64,000 nucleotides of DNA from Streptomyces sp. NBC_00377 (lineage in GTDB: Bacteria; Actinomycetota; Actinomycetes; Streptomycetales; Streptomycetaceae). The position numbers and the translations under genes are program-made. Positions 8,973 to 17,010 of this stretch are shown here, piece by piece (positions within the stretch are counted from its first letter, which is position 1; every line of letters starts with the position of its first letter). The notes below the pieces were generated by a model that saw nothing but the letters and a program-made list of their open reading frames with translations, was not told the origin of the DNA and made no database searches. The stretch spans positions 7,874,001 through 7,938,000 of the forward strand of contig NZ_CP107958.1 of assembly GCF_036075115.1 (NCBI RefSeq), given 5' to 3'.

Positions 8973-9953
8973 ATGCCCCGAGCCCCCCGTCCGGCGGTTG
9001 TCACCGCCGCCGTCCTCGCTTTCGGCCTGCTCGCCACGGCTCCGGCCACGGGAGACGAGCCGAACGTCTCCGCACCGCGCGTCGTCGCCCACTTCGACCT
9101 CGCCCGGGGAGAGTCACCGGAGAACATCGCGCTCGAACCCGACGGCTCCGCCGATCTGACGTTCTCCAACGCCCGGCAGGTCGTCAACGTCACCCGGCAG
9201 GGCCGGACGCGGGTCCTCGCGACGCTGCCCGCGGTGGCGAACCCGCACACGCCCGTCGTCGGCGCGGCCGTCGTCCTCGGCATCGCCCGCGCGCAGAACG
9301 GCACCCTCTTCGTCAACTACGCCACCGGCACCGCCGCGACCGGCATCTGGCGCATCCCGGCCGGCGGCGGCAAGCCCCGGCAGATCGCGCAGCTGCCGCC
9401 GACCGGATTCCCCAACGGCCTCGCCCTCGACGAGCGCCGGGGTGTGCTCTACGCCGCCGACTCGGTGCTGGGCACGATCTGGCGTGTCCCGCGCTCCGGC
9501 GGCACGCCCAAGGCGTGGGCCACGGGAGCCGCGCTGGAGCCGCGCAACCCGCGGCCCGCGGCCCGGGTCGGGGCCAACGGCCTGCGGTTCCACCGCGACG
9601 CCGTGTGGGTGTCCAACACCAATGCCGGGACGCTGATGCGCATCCGCGTCCGCCAGAACGGCTCCGCCTGCGCGATCGAGACCCGGGCGACCCAGCTCTA
9701 CGCGATCGACGACTTCGGGTTCGTCGAGCGGCACCGCGACACGGCTCTCGTCGCGCTGACCGGCGGCAGCGAGGTCGCGATGGTCCGCCCGGACGGCACC
9801 CATCGAGTCGTCCTCACCTCCAAGGACGGGCTGTCCAACCCCACCTCCGTGGCCGTACGCGGCCGGACCGCCTACGTCCCGGGCGCGGCGTACTTCACGC
9901 AGCGGGACCCGAACCTGCTGCTGGCCCGCGTGCACCTGCGCGACCGCGGCTAG
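8973..9953 (+). CDS. Secreted SMP-30/gluconolactonase-like beta-propeller protein
   Basis: A 326-aa exported protein with a signal peptide (residues 1-26, ending ATAPATG). Repeated blade-like segments such as PNGLALDERRGVLYAADS, IWRVPRSGGTPKAW and GANGLRFHRDAVWVSNTNAGTLMRI follow. These are typical of SMP-30-like six-bladed propellers. No lipobox or membrane anchor is seen, so it is probably released. The ATG at 8973 has AAGGA 8 bases upstream. The substrate and reaction are unknown; many such proteins have no proven activity. It appears monocistronic, with a strong hairpin downstream at 10193-10223. Confidence 0.75.
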   Translation: MPRAPRPAVVTAAVLAFGLLATAPATGDEPNVSAPRVVAHFDLARGESPENIALEPDGSADLTFSNARQVVNVTRQGRTRVLATLPAVANPHTPVVGAAVVLGIARAQNGTLFVNYATGTAATGIWRIPAGGGKPRQIAQLPPTGFPNGLALDERRGVLYAADSVLGTIWRVPRSGGTPKAWATGAALEPRNPRPAARVGANGLRFHRDAVWVSNTNAGTLMRIRVRQNGSACAIETRATQLYAIDDFGFVERHRDTALVALTGGSEVAMVRPDGTHRVVLTSKDGLSNPTSVAVRGRTAYVPGAAYFTQRDPNLLLARVHLRDRG

Positions 9954-10192
9954 GGCCTCTCGTTCGGATCAGGTCGGCCTGACTCACGGTGCCTTGTGGG
10001 CCGGCCCGAGCGGGGTGTGGTGTGCAGCTGCAAGGCGGAGGAGGGAGTCGACGCGATGGGGGTCCCCCCGGTCGAGTGAAGCCGAGAGTGGGGGAGTCGG
10101 CGACCGACGACAACGCCGCAGATGTGCGTGCCACACCCCGCGACGCGCGACCTGATCGGAAACGACAGGCCTCGGGTCCGTCCGCCGGACGC
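9954..10192. repeat. Non-coding dispersed Streptomyces-type element
   Basis: This stretch has no credible gene. At 10056-10095 it holds a 40-bp core that begins ATGGGGGTCCCCCCG, has CGAGTGAAGCCGA in the middle and ends in GGGGGA. I recognise this as a palindromic repeat scattered in Streptomyces genomes. A second copy of the core lies inside a coding gene at 56500-56539 on the opposite strand. The flanking sequence also resembles non-coding repeats seen in other Streptomyces, from memory only. Confidence 0.55.
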
Positions 10193-10223
10193 GGCCCCGT
10201 ACCCGCAGGGCGGGTACGGGGCC
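10193..10223. terminator. Strong hairpin terminator between convergent genes
   Basis: The arms GGCCCCGTACCCGC and GCGGGTACGGGGCC form a perfect 14-bp stem with a 3-base loop. It lies 31 bp from the LuxR gene stop and can serve both convergent genes. Confidence 0.8.
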
Positions 10224-10254
10224 GGGAGCGGAACGGGGGAGGGGCCGGGCCGGG

Positions 10255-10953
10255 TCAGGCCGCCGGCTGGACCAGCCCGTACTCGTACGCGAAGGCGACC
10301 GCCTGGACCCGGGCGCGGGCGCCGATCTTGGTGAGGATGTGGCTCACGTGTGATTTGACCGTGGTCGGGGCGATGGAGAGCCGGGCGGCGATCTCCGCGT
10401 TGGACCAGCCGGAGGCGACGGCGACGAGGACGTCGCGTTCGCGCTCGGTGAGGGAGGCGATTCCGGTCGCCCGCTCGCCGTGGCGCGGGGCCCGTGCGTG
10501 GCGGACGGTGTCGATGAGCGCGCGGGTCAGTTCGGGGGTGATGACCGCGTCTCCGGCGGCCACGATGCGGATGGCAGCGGTCAGTTCGTGGGCCGTGGAG
10601 TCCTCGATGAGGAATCCGCCGGCGCCCGCGCGCAGGGCGGCGTAGGCCTGCCCCTCGTGACCGGTCGAGGTCAGCACCAGGATCCGCGGCGGCTGCCCGT
10701 CCGGCCCGGCGGGTCCGTGGACCGCCGTCAGGTGTGACGGGTGTGCGATGCGGCGAATGGTCTCGGTGCCGTCCGTCCGGGAGCGGTCGCCGCCCATCAG
10801 GACGACGTCGGGACGGAGCGCGGCGCTCATACGGACCGCTTCGGCCCCGTTCGCCGTGTCGCCCACGACGGTGAGGTCGGGCTCGGCGCTCAGGAGCATG
10901 CGCAGACCGACGCGCTGGAGGGACTGGTCGCTGACGATGAGTACGGAGGCCAT
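10255..10953 (-). CDS. LuxR-type response regulator with atypical receiver domain
   Basis: A 232-aa regulator with a receiver-like N-terminus (1-125) and a LuxR HTH (about 165-225; LTERERDVLVAVASGWSNAE, then TTVKSHVSHILTKIGARAR). The position that normally carries the phosphorylated Asp (DVVLMD) reads DVVLMGGD. The usual acidic pair near the N-terminus reads VSD. Phosphorylation by a partner kinase is therefore doubtful, and no kinase gene is adjacent. I chose ATG 10953 because GGAG lies 9 bases upstream; an in-frame ATG at 10968 has no ribosome site. A perfect palindrome lies 40 bp upstream of this start. Confidence 0.85.
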   Translation of the reverse strand: MASVLIVSDQSLQRVGLRMLLSAEPDLTVVGDTANGAEAVRMSAALRPDVVLMGGDRSRTDGTETIRRIAHPSHLTAVHGPAGPDGQPPRILVLTSTGHEGQAYAALRAGAGGFLIEDSTAHELTAAIRIVAAGDAVITPELTRALIDTVRHARAPRHGERATGIASLTERERDVLVAVASGWSNAEIAARLSIAPTTVKSHVSHILTKIGARARVQAVAFAYEYGLVQPAA

Positions 10954-10992
10954 GGCTGTGTTCTCCATGCGAGTGGGGGTGTACGCCTCTCA

Positions 10993-11013
10993 TGAACGAA
11001 ACTGTTTCGTTCA
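10993..11013. promoter_or_regulatory. Operator-like palindrome upstream of the LuxR gene
   Basis: The arms TGAACGAAAC and GTTTCGTTCA are a perfect 10-bp inverted repeat around a single T. The size and symmetry are typical of TetR-family operators. It lies 40-60 bp upstream of the LuxR gene start and could also cover its promoter. No TetR gene adjoins it. Confidence 0.55.
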
Positions 11014-11108
11014 CTTGCTGGCCAGCGTAACCCTCCGGCTCATCGAAACGGTAGCGTCTTCTTGTGGCTTGGGTCACACCTGAAAAGTCCCGGTCCGGGA
11101 GGCAAGAA

Positions 11109-11136
11109 GGGCCGGACCCCCAGGGGGGCCCGGCCC
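11109..11136 (-). terminator. Hairpin terminator after the carboxypeptidase gene
   Basis: A GC-rich hairpin joins GGGCCGGACCCCC to GGGGGGCCCGGCCC with one bulge and a tiny loop. It lies 17 bp past the stop at 11153. Confidence 0.7.
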
Positions 11137-11152
11137 GTGCTTCGCGTCCGCG

Positions 11153-12526
11153 CTAGGCCCAGCAGCCGTTCACCGTCGCCGCGAGCCCGTCCATGGCGTC
11201 CTTGATCTCGCCGGGGTCGGCCGTGGAGCCGTTCTCGATGAAGGAGAACACCTTCCACTTGCCGTCCTTGCCCTGCGTGAGGCCGCTCAACGCGATGGCC
11301 CCCGTGAGGGTGCCGGTCTTCGCGTGCACCTTGCCGACGGCGCACTTGGAGTTCACGTCGTCGAATCGGCCCCACTCGGGCCCGAGAGTGCTGCCGGCCT
11401 CACCCGAGACGGGCAGTCCGTCCAGAATGGAGCTCAGGGTGGCGGAGTAACGGGATTCCGTCAGCAGTTCGAGGATTTCCGCGAGTGTGGCGGCCGGAAT
11501 GCGGTTGGCCCGCGAGAGGCCGCTGCCGTCGTGGATCTCGAAGTTCTTCAGGGACACGCCGTACCGCAGGCTCAGCACCTGACGCACGACCTCCGTGCCG
11601 GCCTCGAAGGTGGCCGGGCGGTCCGCGCCGAGGGCGGTCATCCGCAGCAGGGTCTCGGCGATGTTGTTGTCGCTCACCTTGATCATCGTGTGGACGATGT
11701 CCGACAGCGGCGCCGACCGGTGCCGGGCCACCGGTACGTCGTGCGGTCCCGCCTCGGCACGGGTGACGGCGCCGTCGACGGTGACCCCGGCCGCGGTGAG
11801 CTGCCGGGCGAAGACCTGCCCGGCGTCGATCGAGGTGTCCTGGACACCGTGCCCGTCGACGACCAGCGCGCGCACCGGTGCCACGGAGTCGGGGTAGTAG
11901 CCGCTGTTCCAGCCGACCGCCAGGGTCGGTTCGCCGAAGAGGCTGTCGTCGACGGCGACCTTCACCGACATCAGCCCCGCCGCCTTCAGGCCGGCGACCG
12001 CCGTGTTCGCCAGTTCGGCGAGGTCGGCACTGGTCAGGGTGCGGTCGCCGCCCCCGATCACGGTCAGCGTGCCGTTGCCGTACACGACCCGGGTGGTGAA
12101 CCTGTGGTCCGGGCCGAGCACCGTCAGGGCGGCGGTCGCCGTGGCGAGTTTGGTGTTGGACGCCGGCATCAGCGCGGTCGCGCCGTTGTGGTCCCACAGG
12201 GTGGTGTCCGTCCCGGAGTCGAGCACCACACCGCTGACCGTGGAACCCAGCCGCCGGTCGACGACCCGGGCCTCGAGGTTGGTGACCATCTGCTGGTCGT
12301 CCGCGTCGAGAGTCCGGGCCGCCGATGTGCCCTTGGCCGTCGTGCCGATCCCCTTCTCGGCGGCGAACGCCGAGGGGCCGGCCAGGGCCGCCGACGTGAC
12401 GGGCAGGGCCAGTGCGAGCACGACCGCCCGCCGGACACCGGTGCCGCTCTGCTTCGCCTTGCGGTGACGGCGCCGACCGCCCGGAGCAAAGGAATGCACG
12501 GGAGTTTCCGCCATTATGTCGTTCAT
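11153..12526 (-). CDS. dacB: D-alanyl-D-alanine carboxypeptidase/endopeptidase (PBP4/DacB, peptidase S13)
   Basis: This exported 457-aa enzyme trims or cleaves peptidoglycan stem peptides. After an Arg-rich N-terminus there is a signal-type hydrophobic segment (residues 32-54). All three penicilloyl-serine motifs are visible: SNTK (SxxK) near residue 122, SDN (SxN) near 282 and KTG near 400. It also has the long insert typical of S13 enzymes between the first two. The start at 12526 (MNDIMAET) gives an N-terminus of plausible length; an in-frame upstream start at 12595 would add 23 residues before it. It is transcribed alone and ends at a strong hairpin. Confidence 0.92.
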   Translation of the reverse strand: MNDIMAETPVHSFAPGGRRRHRKAKQSGTGVRRAVVLALALPVTSAALAGPSAFAAEKGIGTTAKGTSAARTLDADDQQMVTNLEARVVDRRLGSTVSGVVLDSGTDTTLWDHNGATALMPASNTKLATATAALTVLGPDHRFTTRVVYGNGTLTVIGGGDRTLTSADLAELANTAVAGLKAAGLMSVKVAVDDSLFGEPTLAVGWNSGYYPDSVAPVRALVVDGHGVQDTSIDAGQVFARQLTAAGVTVDGAVTRAEAGPHDVPVARHRSAPLSDIVHTMIKVSDNNIAETLLRMTALGADRPATFEAGTEVVRQVLSLRYGVSLKNFEIHDGSGLSRANRIPAATLAEILELLTESRYSATLSSILDGLPVSGEAGSTLGPEWGRFDDVNSKCAVGKVHAKTGTLTGAIALSGLTQGKDGKWKVFSFIENGSTADPGEIKDAMDGLAATVNGCWA

Positions 12527-12677
12527 GGAGTATCTCAAGGCTTTCGTGTGGGGGCCCTGCGCGAGAGAAATCCGGCGCACCTTATCACCCGTCACATCGG
12601 CCTAGGAGTAACCGAGTCGGCAATTGACGGCTGTTCAACGAACCGCAATTCCCGGTCTTTTCACTCCGAATTCCTCA

Positions 12678-14270
12678 TCAGAGCCCCGTCCCCAGGCTCT
12701 GTGTCGTGTAGGCGCACTCCGTGTAGATGTAGCCCGACTGGAGCTTGGCCGTGTCCGAGGCGGGGGTGGCCAGGCTGTCGCCCTTGGGCTTGTGCAGGAA
12801 GTAGGTGGTGCCGACCGGCAGGCTGATCGTGCGCTGCGGATAGTTCCTACCGCTGTCGTTGCACGGCTCGAAGGACGGGTTGAGGGTGCTGCCGAGGGAA
12901 TAGGCCTTGCAGCTGCCGCACGCCTTGAGGGTGAAGCTGCCCGTGACCGGACCCGTGTAGAGGACCGTGACCTCGTCGGGGCTGTCGTTCTGCACGGTGA
13001 CCGAGATGCTTCCGCCGGTGCGGTTCGTCGGCAGCTTCCTGCCCGCGGCCGGCACGGTCTGGGCTACCTCCGCCGCTATCGCGATCTTCGTCGCCAGGGC
13101 CGCGTTCTTGGCGGTCTTGTGGTCGGAGACGTACTCGGCCATCGTCGTCCGCGCCGACTCGAAGTCCCCGTCGCGGTACTGGTCCACGCCGCAGGTGTAC
13201 GCGCCGGCGTCCGCGCTGCCCGCGGCCCGCTGGGCGTCCTTGTCGAGAGCGGCGCCGACGTCGGCCTGTCCGGCCTGGAGGCCGTCGATCTGCGAGCCGA
13301 GCGTGCTCAGCCGCTGGACGGCCGCGCAGGGTTCGGCCCCGTTCAGGTCCTTCTGGGTACGGGTGACGGCGGCGGCCACGGACGGCTCGACCTTCGCGGA
13401 CTGGTCCGACTCGGGGAACGTGGACAGCAGCTCCCCGTACTGCGACGCCCAGGTGGCCTCGCCGGCCGTGAGCGCCTTCGACGCGCACTCGTACAGCGAG
13501 GTGGCAAGCCGGTCGTCGGGCCAGGTCCTGAGCGTGCCGAGGTCCGTCCCGGGCAGGCTCTTGGGAACCGTGCGCAGATACTTCAGCGGCTCCACCGCCT
13601 GGCAGTAGTCGCCCTGCGCGTACGGGGCGCCGACCGTCGTGTAGTACGTCTTCATCCGTGCGGGCACCCGCTCGGCCGCCCGGGAGCCCGGGTGGTCGGA
13701 CCTGAGGTCCGCATAGACCGAGAGCGCCTTGCGGTAGTCGGCACGGGCCGACTCGAACGACCGGTCACCGGCGGCCTGCACCAGCCGGTCGGCCTCGTCG
13801 AGCCGGTCGAGCAGCATCTGCTGGGTCGCCTCGTCCCGCGCGTCGTCGTACAGCACGACGCCCGCGGCCGGGACGACGAGCAGGAGCAGCGCGAGCCCGA
13901 GCGCCAGCGGCGCGCGCCGCAGCCCCGCGAGCGGAGTGCGCAGGCCCACGCGCGCACCGTGCGCCGCCGCCGCGGCGAGGAACACGCCGTACAGGACGAG
14001 GGCGGAGTCCGGCACACCGTCCGGATCCGCCGGCAGCGCCACGAACAGCAGGACGGCGGTGGCGGCCCAGCACAGCCCCATCAGGACCCAGCGGCGCACC
14101 AGCGCGTAGCCCAGGCCCAGACCGCTGAGGTTGAGCACGGCCACCGCGACGGCCCGCGCGCCGTCCGCCGGGGCCGGCGGTGGAGCCGGCGGGGCCGGCG
14201 GCATGGGCGGGACGTAGTAGAAGGTGTTCTGGTCGGTGTCGTCGTATCTGCCGTACTGGTCCCCCGACAT
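12678..14270 (-). CDS. Membrane protein with long extracytoplasmic repeat region, function unknown
   Basis: A 530-aa protein with a Pro-rich cytoplasmic N-terminus (residues 18-36) and four hydrophobic segments near 38-56, 62-80, 88-106 and 121-140. A large hydrophilic region (145-530) follows. Its first half looks helical and TPR-like (ARADYRKALSVYADL, QYRDGDFESARTTMAEYV). The last 130 residues look beta-rich and contain several Cys (CGSCKAY, ECAYT). The ATG at 14270 has GGGGGAG 5 bases upstream. I do not recognise the family. Several Streptomyces membrane proteins share this layout of a DUF4190-like four-helix block plus an extracellular domain. Confidence 0.75.
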   Translation of the reverse strand: MSGDQYGRYDDTDQNTFYYVPPMPPAPPAPPPAPADGARAVAVAVLNLSGLGLGYALVRRWVLMGLCWAATAVLLFVALPADPDGVPDSALVLYGVFLAAAAAHGARVGLRTPLAGLRRAPLALGLALLLLVVPAAGVVLYDDARDEATQQMLLDRLDEADRLVQAAGDRSFESARADYRKALSVYADLRSDHPGSRAAERVPARMKTYYTTVGAPYAQGDYCQAVEPLKYLRTVPKSLPGTDLGTLRTWPDDRLATSLYECASKALTAGEATWASQYGELLSTFPESDQSAKVEPSVAAAVTRTQKDLNGAEPCAAVQRLSTLGSQIDGLQAGQADVGAALDKDAQRAAGSADAGAYTCGVDQYRDGDFESARTTMAEYVSDHKTAKNAALATKIAIAAEVAQTVPAAGRKLPTNRTGGSISVTVQNDSPDEVTVLYTGPVTGSFTLKACGSCKAYSLGSTLNPSFEPCNDSGRNYPQRTISLPVGTTYFLHKPKGDSLATPASDTAKLQSGYIYTECAYTTQSLGTGL

Positions 14271-14439
14271 GGCGGCTCCCCCCGATCAACTGCGCCCGCA
14301 CGTCTACGATTTGTCAGTGTACGGGCGAAGCGGGCGGGCCGACAGGGGCGAAAGGGTTCCCGCATACGATCCGTGACGGGACCGTGACGGGACAGGCCCG
14401 GCCGGGGAGCGGGCCGTGTGGGGGCGCAGACGTCGGCCG

Positions 14440-14469
14440 GGCCGCCACGCGGGGGCATGCGTGGCGGCC
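14440..14469 (-). terminator. Hairpin terminator after the acidic secreted protein gene
   Basis: GGCCGCCACGC and GCGTGGCGGCC make an 11-bp stem (14440-14450 with 14459-14469) with an 8-base loop. It lies 28 bp past the stop at 14498. Confidence 0.75.
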
Positions 14470-14497
14470 GCGGCTTCGCTATCGCGTCAGGCATGGG

Positions 14498-15100
14498 TCA
14501 GGCCGCGCCTCCCGCCGTCTTCTTGCGGCGCAGGGCGTACAGGCCGGTGCCGGCGACGGCGAGGAGGCCGAGTCCGGCGGCGGTCGACGTGGGGGTGGCG
14601 AGGGCGCCTCCACCGGTGTGCATGCCGCCGCTGGGCTTGTCGTGCTCCTTGCTCCAGCCGCCGGACTCCTCCTTGCCGCCGCTCCAGGAGTCGTTGCCGT
14701 TCTCCCGGGAGCTGTCCGAGCCCTCCGCGGACTTGTCCTTGTAGGTCTCGGGGTCGAAGCGGGGGTCCTTGGCGGCGCCGCGGTCGGTGCTGTCGCCGGT
14801 CAGGGCCAGTGCGCCGCCGCCGGTGTGGATGCCACCGTGCGGGGAGTCGTGCTCCTTGCCGTGCTCCTTGCCGTGCTCTTCTTTGCCGTGCTCTTCCTTG
14901 CCCGAGGAGGAGTCCTCCTCCTTGCCGTAGGAGGAGTCCTCCTCCGTGCCGTGTTCCGAGCTGTACGAGGAGGTGTCCTCCTTGGTGTAGGACGAGTCGT
15001 CGTGGTCCGTGTCACCGCCGACCGCGTAGGCGCCCGGGGCGCCGATGGCGAGGGCGGCCGAAGCCGCCGCGGTGGCCAGGATCAAGCGAGCAGAACGCAT
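14498..15100 (-). CDS. Secreted, cell-surface Ser/Glu/Lys-rich protein with internal duplication
   Basis: A 200-aa protein with a clear signal peptide (1-26, ending PGAYA). A low-complexity acidic middle carries repeats such as HGKEEHGKEHGKEH. A C-terminal hydrophobic segment (172-188) and a basic tail (RRKKTAGGAA) resemble a wall-sorting signal, but there is no LPXTG motif. The block HDSPHGGIHTGGGALA (near 84) is repeated as HDKPSGGMHTGGGALA (near 153). The ATG has AAGGAC upstream. It may be a surface or wall-associated structural protein; the function is unknown. It is transcribed divergently from the gene at 15447. Confidence 0.75.
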   Translation of the reverse strand: MRSARLILATAAASAALAIGAPGAYAVGGDTDHDDSSYTKEDTSSYSSEHGTEEDSSYGKEEDSSSGKEEHGKEEHGKEHGKEHDSPHGGIHTGGGALALTGDSTDRGAAKDPRFDPETYKDKSAEGSDSSRENGNDSWSGGKEESGGWSKEHDKPSGGMHTGGGALATPTSTAAGLGLLAVAGTGLYALRRKKTAGGAA

Positions 15101-15446
15101 CTGATGGTCCTTCCGTCACGACCGGGCAGCCGACACCTCGTCAGCTGACACGACCCGGCCCGACGTGATCCACCGTCAGCCAGCGAGCGCCTCTCCACCA
15201 CTCAAGGCGCTCACCCGGGTGAAACCGTCGGCCGTACCGGCGATCTCCGCCGTCGGGTCGTTCTTCCGGGGTGATCACTCCGACGGAGCAGCGGCGAAAC
15301 GATTCGCGGGGTGAACGGGCCGCGTGTGCGGTCAACTCCGGCGAGCCCGCCACGATCCTGGTGCGGCTGCCGGTCCGCACCGGACCTGCGCCTTTTCCCG
15401 TGCCGACCCGGTCTTCCGACCTTCATTTCACCCAAGGAGATCCGCT
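15101..15446. other. Divergent intergenic region
   Basis: This 346-bp stretch separates two divergent genes for secreted proteins and must hold both promoters. The only clear structure I see is the palindrome at 15209-15222, with AAGGAGA at 15434-15440 as ribosome site. I find no gene in it. Confidence 0.5.
15209..15222. promoter_or_regulatory. Palindromic site GCTCACCCGGGTGA
   Basis: The 14 bases are identical to those at 8823-8836, and the inner 12 are a perfect palindrome. The site lies 109 bp upstream of the secreted-protein gene that starts at 15100. Confidence 0.45.
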
Positions 15447-15740
15447 GTGCGTGTTCGTCGTACGGTGCTCAGCACCATCGGTTCCGTCGCTCTCGTGCTC
15501 ACCTCGCTGGGCGCGCTGACGGCCGCCACCGCGAGCCCCGCGGCCGCTGACCCCTGCGGCTTCTACGAGACCGGTTCCGACGCCTTCTACAACCACTGCA
15601 CCTCCGACGGCTCGCGCGTGGTCATCAAGGTGGACGTGGCCTGGGCCGCCGACTACGAGCGGTGCGTCGGCCCCGGCATCTCGTGGCTGGGCTCCGCCGA
15701 CAAGATCCAGGGAGCCCACTACACCGGCCGTACCTGCTGA
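15447..15740 (+). CDS. Small secreted DUF6355-like protein
   Basis: A 97-aa exported protein. The signal peptide spans about 1-35 (ending SPAAA). The mature part (DPCGFYETGSDAFYNHC onward) has four Cys, suited to two disulfides, and ends GAHYTGRTC. It resembles the DUF6355 family, small secreted actinobacterial proteins sometimes labelled natural-product related; no activity is established. The GTG at 15447 has AAGGAGA 6 bases upstream, which decides the start over longer in-frame options. A strong hairpin follows, so it is monocistronic. Confidence 0.75.
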   Translation: MRVRRTVLSTIGSVALVLTSLGALTAATASPAAADPCGFYETGSDAFYNHCTSDGSRVVIKVDVAWAADYERCVGPGISWLGSADKIQGAHYTGRTC

Positions 15741-15761
15741 CAGGCGGTCACACCCGGTTCC

Positions 15762-15794
15762 CGGGGCCCCGGGCGAGGTCGTCCCGGGGCCCCG
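15762..15794 (+). terminator. Strong hairpin terminator after the DUF6355-like gene
   Basis: CGGGGCCCCGGG and CCCGGGGCCCCG form a perfect 12-bp stem with a 9-base loop, 21 bp past the stop. Confidence 0.8.
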
Positions 15795-15875
15795 AGCGCG
15801 TGTTTCGCCGGTCCGGCGGGCTCCGGGGCGACGGCGCCGTGCGCCTCCGGTCCGCCGGTCACGCCGACCGGTCAC

Positions 15876-15938
15876 TCCGGGCCGCCGGTCGGCAGCCGGC
15901 CCCGGCCGTCATTCCGGGCCGCCGGTCGGCAGCCGGCC
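15876..15938. repeat. 26-bp direct repeat, two copies
   Basis: A 26-bp unit beginning TCCGGGCCGCCGGTC and ending CAGCCGGCC occurs at 15876-15901 and again exactly at 15913-15938, just past the hydrolase stop. No function is evident. Confidence 0.6.
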
Positions 15939-15962
15939 GGGCCGGGCCGGCGCTCCGGGCGG

Positions 15963-16814
15963 TCAGGCCAGGACGGTCAGCAGGTGGTCGGCGAACTCCT
16001 TCGGGGACTCGACGGCTGCGAGGTGGCCGCCGGGGAACTCCACCAGCCCGGATCCCAGGAGCTCCGCGAGGCGCGCGGCGGGCCCGTACAGCGGCAGCCG
16101 GCCGCGGGAGTCGCGCCCCGCGGCCGGCACCAGTTTGTGGGCCACGGGGCGCAGGGCCGCGAGGTCGGGCAGGGCGGAGGAGAAGGGGCACAGCACCCGC
16201 CCGAGGAAGACGGGCAGGTTGGCGCGCATCCGGCCGGCCATCTCCTGGATCCCCGGAGGCAGTTCCGTCGGTTGCCGCGCCGGCGCACGCTCGGCCGCCC
16301 CGTCCGCCAGGCCCTCGCCGAGCCGGGTCATGGCGGCGTCGGCACCCTCGGCGCGGAGGATCTCGCGCACCTCGGCGAACAGGGCCCGAGGAGGGACGGG
16401 GTCCTCCAGCAGTTCCAGCAACGGCGGCTCGTGCGCGACCACGCGGCGCAGCCGCTCCGGGTGCCGGGCGAGGAGTTCCACCGCGACCACGGCGCCGGAA
16501 CTGCACCCGAGGACCACCGCCTCCTCGTCTCCGGCGAACCGTTCGAGCAGCCGGCGGGCGTCGTCGCTCCACACCTCCACCCGTTCGTCGGTGCGGGGTG
16601 CGTCCGCCGGGCCGTCGAGAGGGCTGCGGGACATGCCGCGCGGGTCGTACGAGACCACGGTGTACCGGGTGGCCAGTTCCGGCGCCATGCCCGCGTACAG
16701 GCCGGCGTCCCCCGCGCCGCCGGGAATGAGCAGCAGGACGGGTCCGCTGCCGAGCGTCTCGTAGTGCAGGGTGGCGCCGGGCACTGCCAGGGCGCCGGTC
16801 CGGTGCGGGTGCAT
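15963..16814 (-). CDS. Alpha/beta hydrolase
   Basis: A 283-aa cytoplasmic alpha/beta-fold hydrolase. Visible elements are the oxyanion stretch LLIPGGAGDAG near residue 30, YDPRGMSRS near 58, the nucleophile elbow LGCSSGAVV (G-x-S-x-G, Ser near 105) and the catalytic His in FPGGHLAAV near 263. The ATG at 16814 has AGGAG 6 bases upstream; the GTG at 16817 is too close to it. The substrate is unknown. It is divergent from the first AfsR-like gene and shares with it a 196-bp region containing a CTAG-rich operator-like site. Confidence 0.85.
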   Translation of the reverse strand: MHPHRTGALAVPGATLHYETLGSGPVLLLIPGGAGDAGLYAGMAPELATRYTVVSYDPRGMSRSPLDGPADAPRTDERVEVWSDDARRLLERFAGDEEAVVLGCSSGAVVAVELLARHPERLRRVVAHEPPLLELLEDPVPPRALFAEVREILRAEGADAAMTRLGEGLADGAAERAPARQPTELPPGIQEMAGRMRANLPVFLGRVLCPFSSALPDLAALRPVAHKLVPAAGRDSRGRLPLYGPAARLAELLGSGLVEFPGGHLAAVESPKEFADHLLTVLA

Positions 16815-16860
16815 CACGTGCTCCTGTCGGTCGTCGGCACGGCACGCGCCGTCCGGCTTC

Positions 16861-16894
16861 CTAGTATCCCTAGGTTTTCACCTAGCTCAACTAG
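16861..16894. promoter_or_regulatory. CTAG-rich symmetrical operator-like site
   Basis: Four CTAG tetramers at 16861, 16870, 16882 and 16891 are spaced 9, 12 and 9 bp, giving a symmetrical array. The centre CTAGGT-TTTC-ACCTAG is a perfect inverted repeat (16870-16885). CTAG is rare in such GC-rich DNA. The site lies between divergent starts at 16814 and 17011. Confidence 0.55.
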
Positions 16895-17010
16895 TTTTCA
16901 GTGCGTCGCGGGCGCCTTCGGGAGAGCCCGAACGCGTTGGGGGTAACGCTGGGTAACGTCTCTCCTGTCGTACAGTCGGAGCCGGGGAGGAAGACCGGAG
17001 AGGGGATGAC

